This document shows positions 23,601 through 32,144 of a DNA stretch of 64,000 nucleotides, one piece after another. This stretch comes from Strigamia acuminata (Eukaryota; Arthropoda; Chilopoda; Geophilomorpha; Linotaeniidae): NCBI GenBank assembly GCA_949358305.1, contig OX442314.1, positions 50,104,581-50,168,580 on the forward strand, read 5' to 3'. Within the stretch, counting starts at the first letter, position 1, and each line of letters opens with the position of its first letter. The notes under the pieces are model-generated. The model did no database searches. It worked only from the letters and a program-made list of their open reading frames with translations, and was not told the DNA's origin. A program made the translations under genes and the position numbers.

Positions 23601-24181
23601 TAATCGCCGCAAAGGCGAACCCCCCCATCCTTTTTCCTCACGACCACCAATGGTGTGGCCCACTCGGAAAAAGTGATGGGGGTAAAGATCCCCTCTGCCA
23701 CCAACCGGTCAATCTCTTTCTCCACGAGGGGCCTGAGAGGGATTGGGACCGGGCGGGGCCTGAAAAATCGTGGCGTAACATCTGCCCGCATTCTTAAATC
23801 AATTGGGGGACCATCAAATGCCCCCAACCCGACCTCAAAAATTTCTGCAAATTTTTCCAACAGGGCTGCCAATTGTGATTCGGCACTTGCATCGATTGAT
23901 TGATGCACTTCCACGAACTCTTGACCAACCGGGGCTGAGTCCAGCACTTGCTCTTCCACTTTCACGCCCAGACGCCCAATGAGGTCCCTACCCAACAAAT
24001 TGGGCCCCTCGCCCTCAACTACTAAAAAATCCACCTCCCCCTCGAATCCCAGATAACTCACTGCCAACGACACCTCGCCAAATACGGCAATCGGCGCACC
24101 TGCGTACGCCTTAAGTGTCACGTCTGACCTGCGAAGGGCAGGAAAACACCCACCCGCCCCCGCAAGCGACGCAAATTGCGC
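20654..24181 (-). CDS. pol: Pol of element B: protease C-terminal half, reverse transcriptase, RNase H, integrase
   Basis: The minus-strand frame continues directly after the TAG that ends the upstream Gag-protease frame; the nominal GTG start at 24121 is not biological. Visible in order: the protease flap-side motif LLGRDLIGRLG; a reverse transcriptase with YRSTINIAIEPDPFPLP, LPFGTISSSGIFQR and catalytic YQDD; an RNase H with VADASPVGVGAVL and TDHRPLLGILG; an integrase zinc domain (HDGHVG...CAACETCK); and the DDE core (HLDYAGPL, SDNATCFTS, NGRAERAVREF). The Ser/Glu-rich tail ends in a basic KKKRKK stretch. Closest in style to the arthropod and nematode Mag clade. Complete apart from the upstream nonsense codon. 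Confidence 0.88.
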   Translation of the reverse strand, partial: AQFASLAGAGGCFPALRRSDVTLKAYAGAPIAVFGEVSLAVSYLGFEGEVDFLVVEGEGPNLLGRDLIGRLGVKVEEQVLDSAPVGQEFVEVHQSIDASAESQLAALLEKFAEIFEVGLGAFDGPPIDLRMRADVTPRFFRPRPVPIPLRPLVEKEIDRLVAEGIFTPITFSEWATPLVVVRKKDGGVRLCGDYRSTINIAIEPDPFPLPSIADIFAQVGRATIFSKLDYRHAYQQLKLSQKSAIIAAVNTIKGLMAVNRLPFGTISSSGIFQRTAEGVVAGINKIFVYQDDILIATITVEEHLVIIALVFERLFKKKLRLCRAKCVFCVTSIEFLGFQLAHGGVSPLPERVRAITGIKAPTEVTQVKSFLGLINFYGQFVQGLSTMAAPLYALLVKGQPWMWSKTQESAFNRIKQALASAPVLKFYDLSRPAVVVADASPVGVGAVLAQVGTDNREWPVVYASRSLSSAERNYAQIDKEALAILFAVKRFHQYICGRHFSIYTDHRPLLGILGRNRPISNIIAPRMLRWALALACYDYELMYRKGVDVSNADALSRAPVDPPLNVKTNIYTFLTELTLESLIARQELVLATGSDPVLREVMRMVKSGVWTAVGDKSEFQPYKDRFLELSLDSGVVVWGERFVVPATLVQRALQLLHDGHVGIVSMKGRARAAFWWPTVNADIAAHCAACETCKRLAPMPPRALPVSWPHAALPWERIHLDYAGPLLGKMILIIVDALSGWIEAQAVASATSGATIAVLRRLFADFGLPVTVVSDNATCFTSREFRDFLERNAVSQLWSPPFHPQSNGRAERAVREFKDRLAKITSGSLDVRISRVLFAHHTSVGGRDGLTPAHRFLARLLRTHLHLTRASADHVVSAPELAEISRRNFAENDIVWYKVFPATTKLWRAAVVLKRKGAVIYEVRDVETRVVHVRHVNQLRARVLTRAATGGPARSVVSPRDQPGEGSSQARPVVDEQVEEQWMLFLDPPRVVVHPPSSSSSEEAVQEQVVNIINDNLFAETEQHPIEELVAEIGVQQPGEVLIVEEDRQQPAVDPKDGAIVVDRRRLSVCLERIDDLLLARTPDPTVENDAALADDVGDIQAGVAGARSFVEFQLPESDSSGSSDDVASDEHAEAPSTSREHPQRERRPPERYRDPNVQVSMPVKKKRKKNPKQA

Positions 24182-25267
24182 CTATGACACGAGTGACCTC
24201 TCCGCGCCCGAATCGACCTGAAACTGCCAAGCACGGCCGCAAATTTGAAGCGCTGCCCAAAATGGGGGAAATCGTTTTTCTGTTTGCTCCACATGAAACA
24301 CATCCCACGCATCAGGGGGCACTCCTTCATCTTCCTCCTCCTGCCACGTCACGACATTCACAGGCACCGATTTTTGTCTAAATTCGGGCTTAAAACTATT
24401 GTCACCATTTTCTTGCACGCTTTCCTGTCCTGCATCGCCTCTCCGGGTCCAGTCCGGACACTGGTACCTAAAATGTGGACCACCACAATGCCAACACGCG
24501 ATTCCTGCGGGAGCACGAGCGCCCGCTCTACCGCGACCCCGTTGACCACTTCCGGAGGGGCCTCCTCGACCGCCTCTCCAACCGGAACCGCTGGGCCCCG
24601 CTCTCGAACCACTTGGTGCAAACCCGCCGCCAGTCGCGCCACCGCGTCTCGCAGGACGAAACTGTCGGACTTGGTTGACTTCCACGTCCACCAGATGCAT
24701 TGGCGCATCCGGAGTCACTCCGGCGTCCACACTAGCAGACGGCGTCGCCATGGCTGACTCGTAGGAAGTTGCCAGCTTGGCAGCTTGCTTCAAAGTCAAA
24801 TTTTCGTAAAGCATGATATATTTCCGCATACCTCCATCGTTGATGCCTCTTAAAAACGCGTCCAACACGCCGGCATCATCCTCTTCCGGCGTCGCAAACC
24901 CACAAGGTTGTGCTAAACCTTTTAAAACAGTCAAATACTGCTCCACCGACTCGTCTTTCTTCCGCATGCGCAGCCCCAATCTCTGGCGGCACACATGCGG
25001 TTGGGCGATCGGTTCCAGATGTACTCGCATCAAATCTACTACGTCCTGATAAGTTTTCGTCGACAATTTGGCCGGGTGAGCGGCCTTCTGAAGCTCAGCA
25101 TACGCTTTAGGTCCGATTAAGGACAGCAACAACGGTTTTTGCTTAACATCAGGTATGTCATTTAACGCCCTAAATTCGGCAACTCGCTCCAGGTACCGGT
25201 CCCAATCGGCGGCGTATTTGCCGTCGAAAGGTCCCGGATGGCCTAAGATCACCTTTGGAGCCGCCAT
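24182..25267 (-). CDS. gag: Gag with protease N-terminus of element B, closed by an in-frame TAG
   Basis: A 361-residue frame from ATG at 25267. The capsid-like helical part spans about residues 10-180 (FDGKYAADWDRYLERV, RLGLRMRKKDESVEQYL). A Gly/Arg-rich stretch follows, then one CCHC knuckle (CWHCGGPHFRYQCP). The protease active site VDSGAERSLVS comes just before TAG at 24182-24184. The codons after TAG continue in the same frame into Pol. The stop therefore interrupts the protease 11 codons after its catalytic Asp. A stop in this place is better explained as a nonsense mutation than as programmed readthrough, which normally sits between domains. Confidence 0.85.
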   Translation of the reverse strand: MAAPKVILGHPGPFDGKYAADWDRYLERVAEFRALNDIPDVKQKPLLLSLIGPKAYAELQKAAHPAKLSTKTYQDVVDLMRVHLEPIAQPHVCRQRLGLRMRKKDESVEQYLTVLKGLAQPCGFATPEEDDAGVLDAFLRGINDGGMRKYIMLYENLTLKQAAKLATSYESAMATPSASVDAGVTPDAPMHLVDVEVNQVRQFRPARRGGATGGGFAPSGSRAGPSGSGWRGGRGGPSGSGQRGRGRAGARAPAGIACWHCGGPHFRYQCPDWTRRGDAGQESVQENGDNSFKPEFRQKSVPVNVVTWQEEEDEGVPPDAWDVFHVEQTEKRFPPFWAALQICGRAWQFQVDSGAERSLVS

Positions 25268-25433
25268 TATGTCAACTGGTCAAGATGGAGTATGATCGAA
25301 CGTTCGACGTTCCAAATGCAACGGTTACGTCCGGTTTTCGTCTTGCAAACTGCTCGTTTGTTCTTTAATTAATGTCCTTGATTTTGCCGAAATCCCCAAA
25401 CGCGCAGGCTGTATGCCTGGTCAACTGCGCCAC
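25268..25433 (-). other. 5' leader and primer binding site of element B
   Basis: Non-coding leader between the 5' LTR and the gag ATG. On the minus strand, 1-2 nt after the LTR end comes TGGCGCAGTTGACCAGG, whose TGG start suits a primer site complementary to a tRNA 3' CCA end. The tRNA could not be identified. Confidence 0.5.
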
Positions 25434-25640
25434 TTTAGCATTCCTTGCCAAAATTGTCCATTTCCTGAAGTAGGCCTGTCCCAACGGGACGGCGAGACAA
25501 AACATGTACACCTATTCACTCATTTGCACATACTGATTTATTCTGTGAATGGCTGCCTAGGCAACCGCAATAAACAATCAATTTATATTACACATGTCAA
25601 TCATTGTACTATAACAATCAAATAGTTTAAATACACAACA
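25434..25640 (-). repeat. 5' LTR of element B (207 bp)
   Basis: Identical by eye to the left LTR at 20276-20482. The outer flank is CTGAC (25641-25645), matching 20271-20275. It holds a TATTTAAAC promoter-like box near its minus-strand start. Confidence 0.92.
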
Positions 25641-26190
25641 CTGACTGTTGGCATAGAATGCCAGATACACAGAAGGATCCACCAGAGGTCGAAATTACCT
25701 TCGTCATTATTGCCTTCAGCCATAACTGAAAATTAACAAAATATAACATGACGTGTAAAAACATAATTTATAAAATTGGTAAATACTAAAGGTTGATTGC
25801 AGAGTTGGGATTCTTGGAAGACTTCAAACTGTGTGACCACGATGTTTAAACACAGTTCTTCGAGAGTGGGTGGCGATTTCTTGTGCGGCATGTTGAGACT
25901 GATTGAGAATCGTGTGGATAAAGTTCTTTATACGCTTCGCAACACGTTAATATCGCAGTAAATACTTCTAAAGATACACTGAAAGTGGAAAAAACAAATC
26001 ATAAGTGATAAAAACTAACTTTTAGCCGCATACAATTGACATTTTTTAGTGTAAGACACTGTTTTTATGTAAAAATGCACGCAGGAATTCAGTTTTAGGT
26101 GTCCAGGGTTAAAATATCACGTCGCAACAACGTCACGTTGTATCAACACAGATTTAAGGCAGATCTTACAGACTCTGGGGAATATTCCAC

Positions 26191-27625
26191 CATGAAATTT
26201 ATCTTGGAAGTGCCGAGTTTCCTGGACGCAAGCCTCGCCAAAACCGCAGCACTTCTATGGGCTAACGTTTTCAACAGCTCGATCGACCGTTTGGGCTGCA
26301 CCACGTTTTTCGAATTCTGGCCAAAAGTGACGATTCAAATTTGCAACCAAGTGGACACTTTGAATATTTCTCGCAACATAAAACCCGCTTTACACCAACT
26401 GGTCCGTTATATCGGGCGCCAATTACATGATTGGATAATAACTTTGCGCGACCACGTATTTGATGAAATCCCGTTCCGGTTTGAATTATTCAAACCCATA
26501 ACCGAGTGCGCCCAGTGGACAGTCCATGGACGATTAAACACGACCGATTCAGCAAGACGTCTTTGCCGATTGCAGAGTTTAACACCCATAGAACGATTCG
26601 ACATTGCTTGCTTGTATTGCATCCACGAAGAGGTCGAGTATCTTTGGAGCAATTTCACCGGCTTGTTGGAAAAATACAGCGCAGAATTCGAAGACGACAA
26701 TCGATTGAAGAGTTTAATGATAAATGTTTGGAAAGATCATCCATTTGCATTTAGTTGTGGTGAAATGACAAATGAGAAGAAGCGCGACTTGTTTTTCCAG
26801 TGCATGGAGCGGAGAAACCAGAGCGGAGTCGAACACTTTTGGTCACTAATGGCGAACGAAGAAAAGAGCGAATTAGTCGTAGAACTCGCAAAGTCTGGAG
26901 GAAGATTTAACAGGTTGGTTAGACACATAAATGAAGATCTGGCGGACAGCATGAGCGACGACGAAATTCCTCGCCGCCGCGATTATGGTTTTGGCACGTC
27001 CATTATGTGTTTTCTACTTTCCCAAATGGACGAAGAACAAGTGGACGCCGTTTTGTTTTCGGGGAAATCGCAGGTTTGTTTGCCGCTCTTGTGCGATTTC
27101 TTGTTCGTGGATTTTTTCGCGCCGACTTTGAGGCGAATTTTGCATTTGGTTTCGGATGATCTTTATTGCCTGCTCATTTACATGATTAGACTGGCCGGTT
27201 GGGTGGACTGCTTGCATGTTTGCAAGGTTAAAGACTGTTTGACGGATTTGTTGACGAGTGTGCCGACTGCGGTTAAAAGTCGTGTTTGCGAGCGCGTTGC
27301 GTATTTCTCGTTTGCGGAACTGTTTGAAGTGATGTCGTGCAGTCGTCAAGATTTGTTAAATATTAGATTGCTGTTTGCGGATTTGAGAGTGGAGGATGTA
27401 CGGGGAGTTTTATCCAAGTGTGTTTTGGAGCATGATTTCGCCAAGTACGGTTTGAATTTGGATTTGTTGGAGTTTGTGGGGAAGAAGTTTATCACTTCCA
27501 GGGAGGAGATGGCGGTTTTTAAGAGAGATTGTTTGATAGCCTACAAGATGTGTTTTGAAGGAAATGACAGAGGTGTAAATCAGCAAATGATTGACCGGTT
27601 TTTGAATTTTTGTTTATCTGAATAA
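26191..27625 (+). CDS. Single-exon host orphan gene, about 478 residues from first ATG
   Basis: I do not recognise a named domain. The first in-frame ATG is at 26191. The frame is open back to 26099 directly after a TTTTAG, so an upstream coding exon may be spliced on (VKISRRNNVTLYQHRF lies in that extension). Codon use is protein-like throughout and the opposite strand has only scattered ORFs. The product is predicted helical, Trp/Cys/Leu-rich, with recurring segments such as RFDIACLYCIHEEVEYLW and RNQSGVEHFWSLM, suggesting degenerate helical repeats of roughly 35-45 residues. No signal peptide or membrane span is evident. Stop at 27623-27625, followed by AATAAA at about 27636. The style recalls lineage-expanded arachnid orphan families; this is memory, not a search result. 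Confidence 0.7.
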
Positions 27626-27649
27626 CAAAAGTTAAATAAAACAATATTA

Positions 27650-29433
27650 TATTGAGAGTTGACAATTTTTGTGATTGTTGAAACAGATATTTAATTGATC
27701 ACACTAATTTATTTAGATTTAAATTTTTTAGAAGATAACGTCACACAATTTATTTAAATAAAATTAAACTAACTAAAATGTACTAAAGGTTTAAAATTGC
27801 CGCTTTTTTTCGTACGTCATCATGAGATAGTAATATATCGTGATTGGTGGAAAACTTTCGTAATGAATGCGGAGGATTCTTTCTATCTCAAACGGTTAGT
27901 TATGTTTTTCGCTTTGTGAACCCCGTAGTCTCATACACGCCATTAACCAGCGATGTCGCACGTTGATCCGCGCTTGAGAAAATTCGATTTTAATCCGATT
28001 TACGTTTGATTTGGTTACATTGTAGGTTTATATTTTATACGAGACTTGTTTCGCTCGATTTAACGCAATATTCTAGTATTTTTAATTTGGGCTAACATAT
28101 ATTTAACGCATTTTCTTGTTCTCTTGCTTTCTTTGTTCTCACTAATTTCGTGCAATTGTCAGGTAAATTTTACGGATTACTCGTTTTACGCCTAGTAATA
28201 ATAACAACACTAATTAAATTTCATCAATTTTTCTTTAATTTCTCATTTAATTTATTCTTCGATTTTTCTATTGAAAAATTCACATTTTTTTCGTTGTGGT
28301 TTTATTGGGGGTGTAAAATCCAACTCTGTACCTCCTCTTGGTCATCCCTGGAGAAACTGGCCTCAGTGGAACCAAAAGAGAGCTCTGGTCGATTCCTCAT
28401 TTGTGTGTTGTTTTTTTATTTTTCACATTTCTGAATTATATTATTTAATATTTTTTGTGCTATTGCATTCGCATTCATGACCATGTACTGTAAGACTGCA
28501 GTCCCATATGATTGTGGCATTTACATTGAATTTGTATTGTAAAACCGTATTCCCACATGAATGTGGCATTTATATTTTCAGTTGTAAGCTCATTGCAAGA
28601 CTGCATTCCTTCAGAATTGAGTCAAACATTCTGAATACAGTCGGCCAACTACCCCAGTTGTTGCCTCCTGGGTGAACAGGTTTAAAGGCGGCCCATGATC
28701 AGTCACATTCATGCGTCTGATGAATTTTATTTGACAACAACTCTTTCCAATGCCACTAAAGGTCTCTTTTTGCATTTTTAAAAGTGAATAACATTTTTCT
28801 GGAGCCCTAATTGAATGCACAAGCTCAGTCTAGTTGCTTCGCCACTAGAAGCCCCGACTACAGTTCGCGCCCGGTATCTTCTTCATTCTGCATCTGTGTA
28901 TTCCTAGGTTGCATTAATCTCATTTTCTGGGTATTCACTCTTGCCATCCGGTATTCGAATCATATTTCGCGGCATCGTTAAAAAGTTGGAATGAGAGTAT
29001 ACTACAGTTTGCGCCTAACTAGGCTTCGCTATTTCATATCATTAAGTCCTATTTTGTTTTTTGTTAGCTTTAGAAGTGCAGAATGGCCTGTAGGTCGATT
29101 TTATGTATCCATGTGTTAGTTGATCCCCGGGATTCACTATCTAACCAAGTCCCATTCCCAGGAATAAATGCTAAGGTTTTGCAAAATATATACAATTTGT
29201 TGTTGGAAAAAAATATAAAAACATTTTAATATAAATACACACAATGCATCTTTCTTCTCCTTGGCTGGTTGAAGAAAAAACAAAATTTGGAATTAAAAAA
29301 AGACCAATGGTTACGCTGGAAAAAAATATGGCTTTACAAATTGTAAATGTTCCAAAAGTTAATGTGGAAATGTGAGCTTTACAGTTTTTGTAAAGTTGTT
29401 GTAAAATCGGCATGTCGCAAATTTGAATAGGAA
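27650..29433. other. Intergenic DNA with dispersed repeats
   Basis: No gene is seen. The block 28200-28640 is a diverged copy of 16560-17110. It contains three successive words of the type GTAAGACTGCA-TCCCA-ATG-AT-GTGGCATTTA at about 28490-28615. The rest is AT-rich without recognisable structure. Confidence 0.4.
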
Positions 29434-29578
29434 AAAGTGAATTTTCAATAAGAAAAAGTGAATTTTCAGTGGGGAAAAATGAATTTTAATGAAAAGAGTG
29501 AAATTTTATTCAAAAAAGTGAATTTTCAATGAGAAAAAGTGAATTTTCAATGAGAAAAAGTGAAATTTCACTGAAATA
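29434..29578 (+). repeat. Short tandem repeat, about 22 bp unit
   Basis: Six to seven imperfect copies of a GTGAATTTTCAATGAGAAAAA unit lie in tandem. This is simple-sequence DNA with no coding role. Confidence 0.8.
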
Positions 29579-29725
29579 AAGAAACAGAAGGAGATTTCAT
29601 TATTTGACTTTTATTGCCGCCATCTTTGGTTGGTGCACACACACTTGTGTACAATGCAATTAAATAAAAAATATAAAAAATATAAAGAATATAAAAAATA
29701 TAAAAAATAAAAACAATAAAACAAA

Positions 29726-30229
29726 TTAGTCGAATAAATCGAGGGATGCGGGGCCTGACACGGCCCGTGCAGCTCTTTCCTGGAGCTCCTTAGCTGCTGC
29801 CACATCCACTGTTTTCGCCCATTCCAGCACCGACTGCGTAACAAACTCTTCGTCCGAGTCCGGGAACGCAGACAGTGAAAGCGGCGGTGGTGGAGACGGT
29901 GGTGGTGGTGGCAAGGAGCTCGACGCAGTTCGTGCGACCATTTCTTGGCGCTCTTTAGCTGCTGCCACATCCACTTCTTTTCCCCATTCCACCCACTGCG
30001 CGACAAACTCGTCATCCCCGTCCGGGAACGCAGACGGTGAAAGTGGTGGCAACGAGCTCGACGCAGCTCGTGCGGCCATTTCTTGGCGCTCTTTAGCTGC
30101 TGCCACATCCACTTCTTTTCCCCATTCCACCCACTGCGCGACAAACTCGTCGTCCTCGTCCGGGAACGCAGACGGTGAAAGCGGTGGTGGTTGTGGTGGT
30201 GACCATGGGGGTGTTGGCAGAGACCCGTC
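29726..30229 (-). CDS. Terminal exon encoding a threefold acidic and Pro-rich protein repeat
   Basis: The minus-strand frame is open from a good 3' splice site (CTTCTATAG, exon start 30229) to a stop at 29726-29728, 167 codons. It encodes three tandem copies of a unit of about 45 residues: a Pro/Ser-rich linker, SAFPDxDDEFVAQWVEW, then GKEVDVAAAKERQEMAARA. The third copy is diverged (SVLEWAKTVDVAAAKELQERAARAV), and the protein ends SGPASLDLFD. Each unit pairs an acidic patch with an amphipathic helix, which could be a short linear interaction module. The upstream exons were not found, so the gene is partial. Function unknown. Confidence 0.55.
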   Translation of the reverse strand, partial: DGSLPTPPWSPPQPPPLSPSAFPDEDDEFVAQWVEWGKEVDVAAAKERQEMAARAASSSLPPLSPSAFPDGDDEFVAQWVEWGKEVDVAAAKERQEMVARTASSSLPPPPPSPPPPLSLSAFPDSDEEFVTQSVLEWAKTVDVAAAKELQERAARAVSGPASLDLFD

Positions 30230-30540
30230 CTATAGAAGTTAATGAAAAAAAAAAGTAACACTAGAAACGTAACACGGTCAGTACTCGCAGTTTTGGCAGA
30301 GCAATGACAAGGTGTGTTGTAGGTATGGCTGTGAATTCAAGAGTGGGCCAAAGCTCTAAATTTGAGCCCAGCACACTTCTGATCTGTGTAGCAGATCTGT
30401 ACAATGAGCACTGTTTGGTGCACCAAAGGAATTATTGCACCAAAACGGTTAATTAGCAGCTCACGCCAGCCAAATTGGGGTGAAGGGTGCCTAGGGAGTT
30501 TTCACCCCCAAGACACAGCAGGTTGGTTAATTAAAAATAA

Positions 30541-30842
30541 CAAATATTTCTAAGTAGTGATAATAACTTTATTAAAATAACATTTGAGATCACCACAAAC
30601 AAGACAGTTTACGCACTTTAGGTGGGCTAACAACAAGTCGTAAAAGCCTGGCAGCGCCGGATTATGGCCTAGACAAAAAAATGTCTTGGCCCTGCTTTTT
30701 ATCGACCACAGCTGCGGTTCTCCCGGACTGCCTCGGAGACAATGATGGGTCATTGGAAGCCGTAATACCAAAAACAGAAAACTAAAACAAAAATAACAAA
30801 ACTAAACATTGGAAAAGATGAAAAATTATCAAAAATGGGAAT
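30541..30842. repeat. Dispersed repeat R1, left half (copy near 46 kb)
   Basis: Aligns by eye with 45960-46080 plus 46342-46578, sharing AAATATTTCTAAGTAG, CGGATTATGGCCTAGAC, AATGATGGGTCATTGGAA and the end AAAAATGGGAATTA. In the 46 kb copy this half runs straight into the segment corresponding to 31567 onward. The two halves here are therefore separated by a later insertion of about 0.7 kb. Confidence 0.75.
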
Positions 30843-31566
30843 TACACCGAGAATTTACCACTAGCTTGGGCTATAAATAGCTGCGAATGAGATTAGGCCT
30901 GACAAAACAACAATCGTTCTCCCAACCAATCCCGAGGCGCGTAACAAACCGCTTTTGACGTCTGATTGGTCGTTACCGGGAAGAAATTCCTGGCGCCATG
31001 CACTCTTTTCACTCTTCCCGCTAAATGTTTCTGGTGCTGGCGCCCCCCGGTGGGGCCTTTCCATCAAACGTCAAATGCGGAGGGATTAGTTGAGAGAACG
31101 ATTGTTGTTTTATTAGGCCTAATCTCATTTTCGATATATCATTTTTACTATCTCATTTTCACTATCTCATCTTCACTATCTCATTTTTACTATCTCATCT
31201 TCACTATCTCATCTTTACTATCTCATCTTCACTATCTCGTCTTCGCTATCTCGTCTTCGCTATCTCGTTTTTGCTATCTCGTTTTCGCTATCTCGTTTTC
31301 GCTATCTCATTTTCGCTATCTCATTTTCGCTATCTCATTTTCGCTATCTCATTTTCGTTATCTCATTTTCGCTATCTCATTTTTGCTATCTCATTTTCGC
31401 TATCTCATTTTCACTATCTACATTATTTTCTATAGGTAAATTCTCGTATCAAATACACCTCGCGCTTGAGTAATTGTCGGAATTAAGTCAGCACTCATCT
31501 TCTTGTCAGATAAGATTTGTGCTGACCTAATTATCCCGACAATTACACGTCGCGCTCGGTATATTA
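30843..31566. other. Insertion between repeat R1 halves, with 14-bp minisatellite
   Basis: Absent from the 46 kb copy of R1. It contains inverted AT-rich words and, at 31137-31425, about 20 copies of a 14 bp unit (CTATCTCATTTTCA/G). The two GGCCTAATCTCATT-like words at about 30890 (inverted) and 31117 suggest an inverted-repeat structure (AACGATTGTTGTTTTRTYAGGCC at each side). No credible gene. Confidence 0.5.
31137..31425 (+). repeat. 14-bp minisatellite
   Basis: About 20 head-to-tail copies of CTATCTCATTTTCA with C/T, G/A and T/C variants. The ORF across it is only the translation of the repeat. Confidence 0.9.
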
Positions 31567-31781
31567 CCTATGATAAAACCATTTGAAAATTGCCAGACAA
31601 AACACATTGACATTAAATACCATGGACGCCCTTTCCGCCCTTTTTGCTTTTTCCGCCCTTTCCGCCCTTTCCGCCCTTTCCTAGGGGTTTCCGAAATATA
31701 CATGGACATGAGGTGGTTTCCAAGACCACTGATGGCAAACTACCTTTCCACCATGCACGGTATAAAGGCTGTGGTTGTCAA
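31567..31781. repeat. Dispersed repeat R1, right half, interrupted by element C
   Basis: Aligns with 46585-46772 (AAAACCATTTGAAAATTGCC, ACACATTGACATTAAATACC, CACGGTATAAAGGCTGTGG). It has an extra run of CCGCCCTTT units at 31628-31680. Element C starts immediately after GTCAA, and R1 resumes at 36622 with TGGTGAAT. Confidence 0.75.
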
Positions 31782-31957
31782 TATTGTGTTCTTCAAGTCG
31801 ATTATTGCAGATTGTGTTGGAGTACGCGAAGGAACGACCATCTTGGGTTATGAATTTACATAAGTGAATTTTAATCAAAGGTAAAAATAGGTGGCGCTGC
31901 GAACAGCGCGTCATTACAAACAAAATGGTCGATTGACCAATGGAGTCAAACACTCCA
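31782..31957 (-). repeat. 3' LTR of element C (176 bp)
   Basis: Repeats 36441-36616 with about two differences. It contains the CTCF-like word ATAGGTGGCGCTG at 31887-31899. The minus-strand start is TGGAGTGTTTGACTCC, adjacent to a polypurine stretch (GAAGGGATGA) at about 31958-31967. Confidence 0.92.
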
Positions 31958-32144
31958 TCATCCCTTCTAATTGGGACAAACACCAATTACAAATATAAAA
32001 ACTAACATAAAGGTTAAGTCAAAGAATAATGGTAATAAACACTAAGGGTTGAACAATTGTAACAAATTGGTTAATAAAAACAATGAATTTTAAACATGAT
32101 TACACGGAAATTAATTCTATAAAAACAATACACACAAAATGTCC

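Larger units (their letters stand above)
20276..25640 (-). mobile_element. Element B: complete 5.4 kb Ty3/gypsy (Mag-like) retrotransposon
   Basis: Two 207 bp LTRs, identical by eye, flank minus-strand gag and pol. A CTGAC duplication borders them (20271-20275 and 25641-25645). A polypurine tract (minus-strand TTAGGGGGAGTAA) abuts the 3' LTR at about 20483-20495, and a TGGCGCAGTTG primer-site candidate abuts the 5' LTR. Identical LTRs imply a recent insertion. One in-frame stop within the protease probably blocks autonomous activity. Confidence 0.93.

Noticed and set aside
20840-24757. Many plus-strand ORFs of 60-170 codons opposite element B
   Set aside because: Antisense shadows of GC-rich gag and pol. 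None carries a domain.
25395-25433. TGGCGCAGTTG near the B leader resembles a tRNA A box
   Set aside because: Position directly after the LTR makes a primer binding site more likely; no cloverleaf can be formed.
30966-31439. 157-codon ORF with repeated LSHFHYLIFAIS pattern
   Set aside because: It is the translation of a 14-bp minisatellite. Because 14 is not a multiple of 3, the repeating peptide is accidental.
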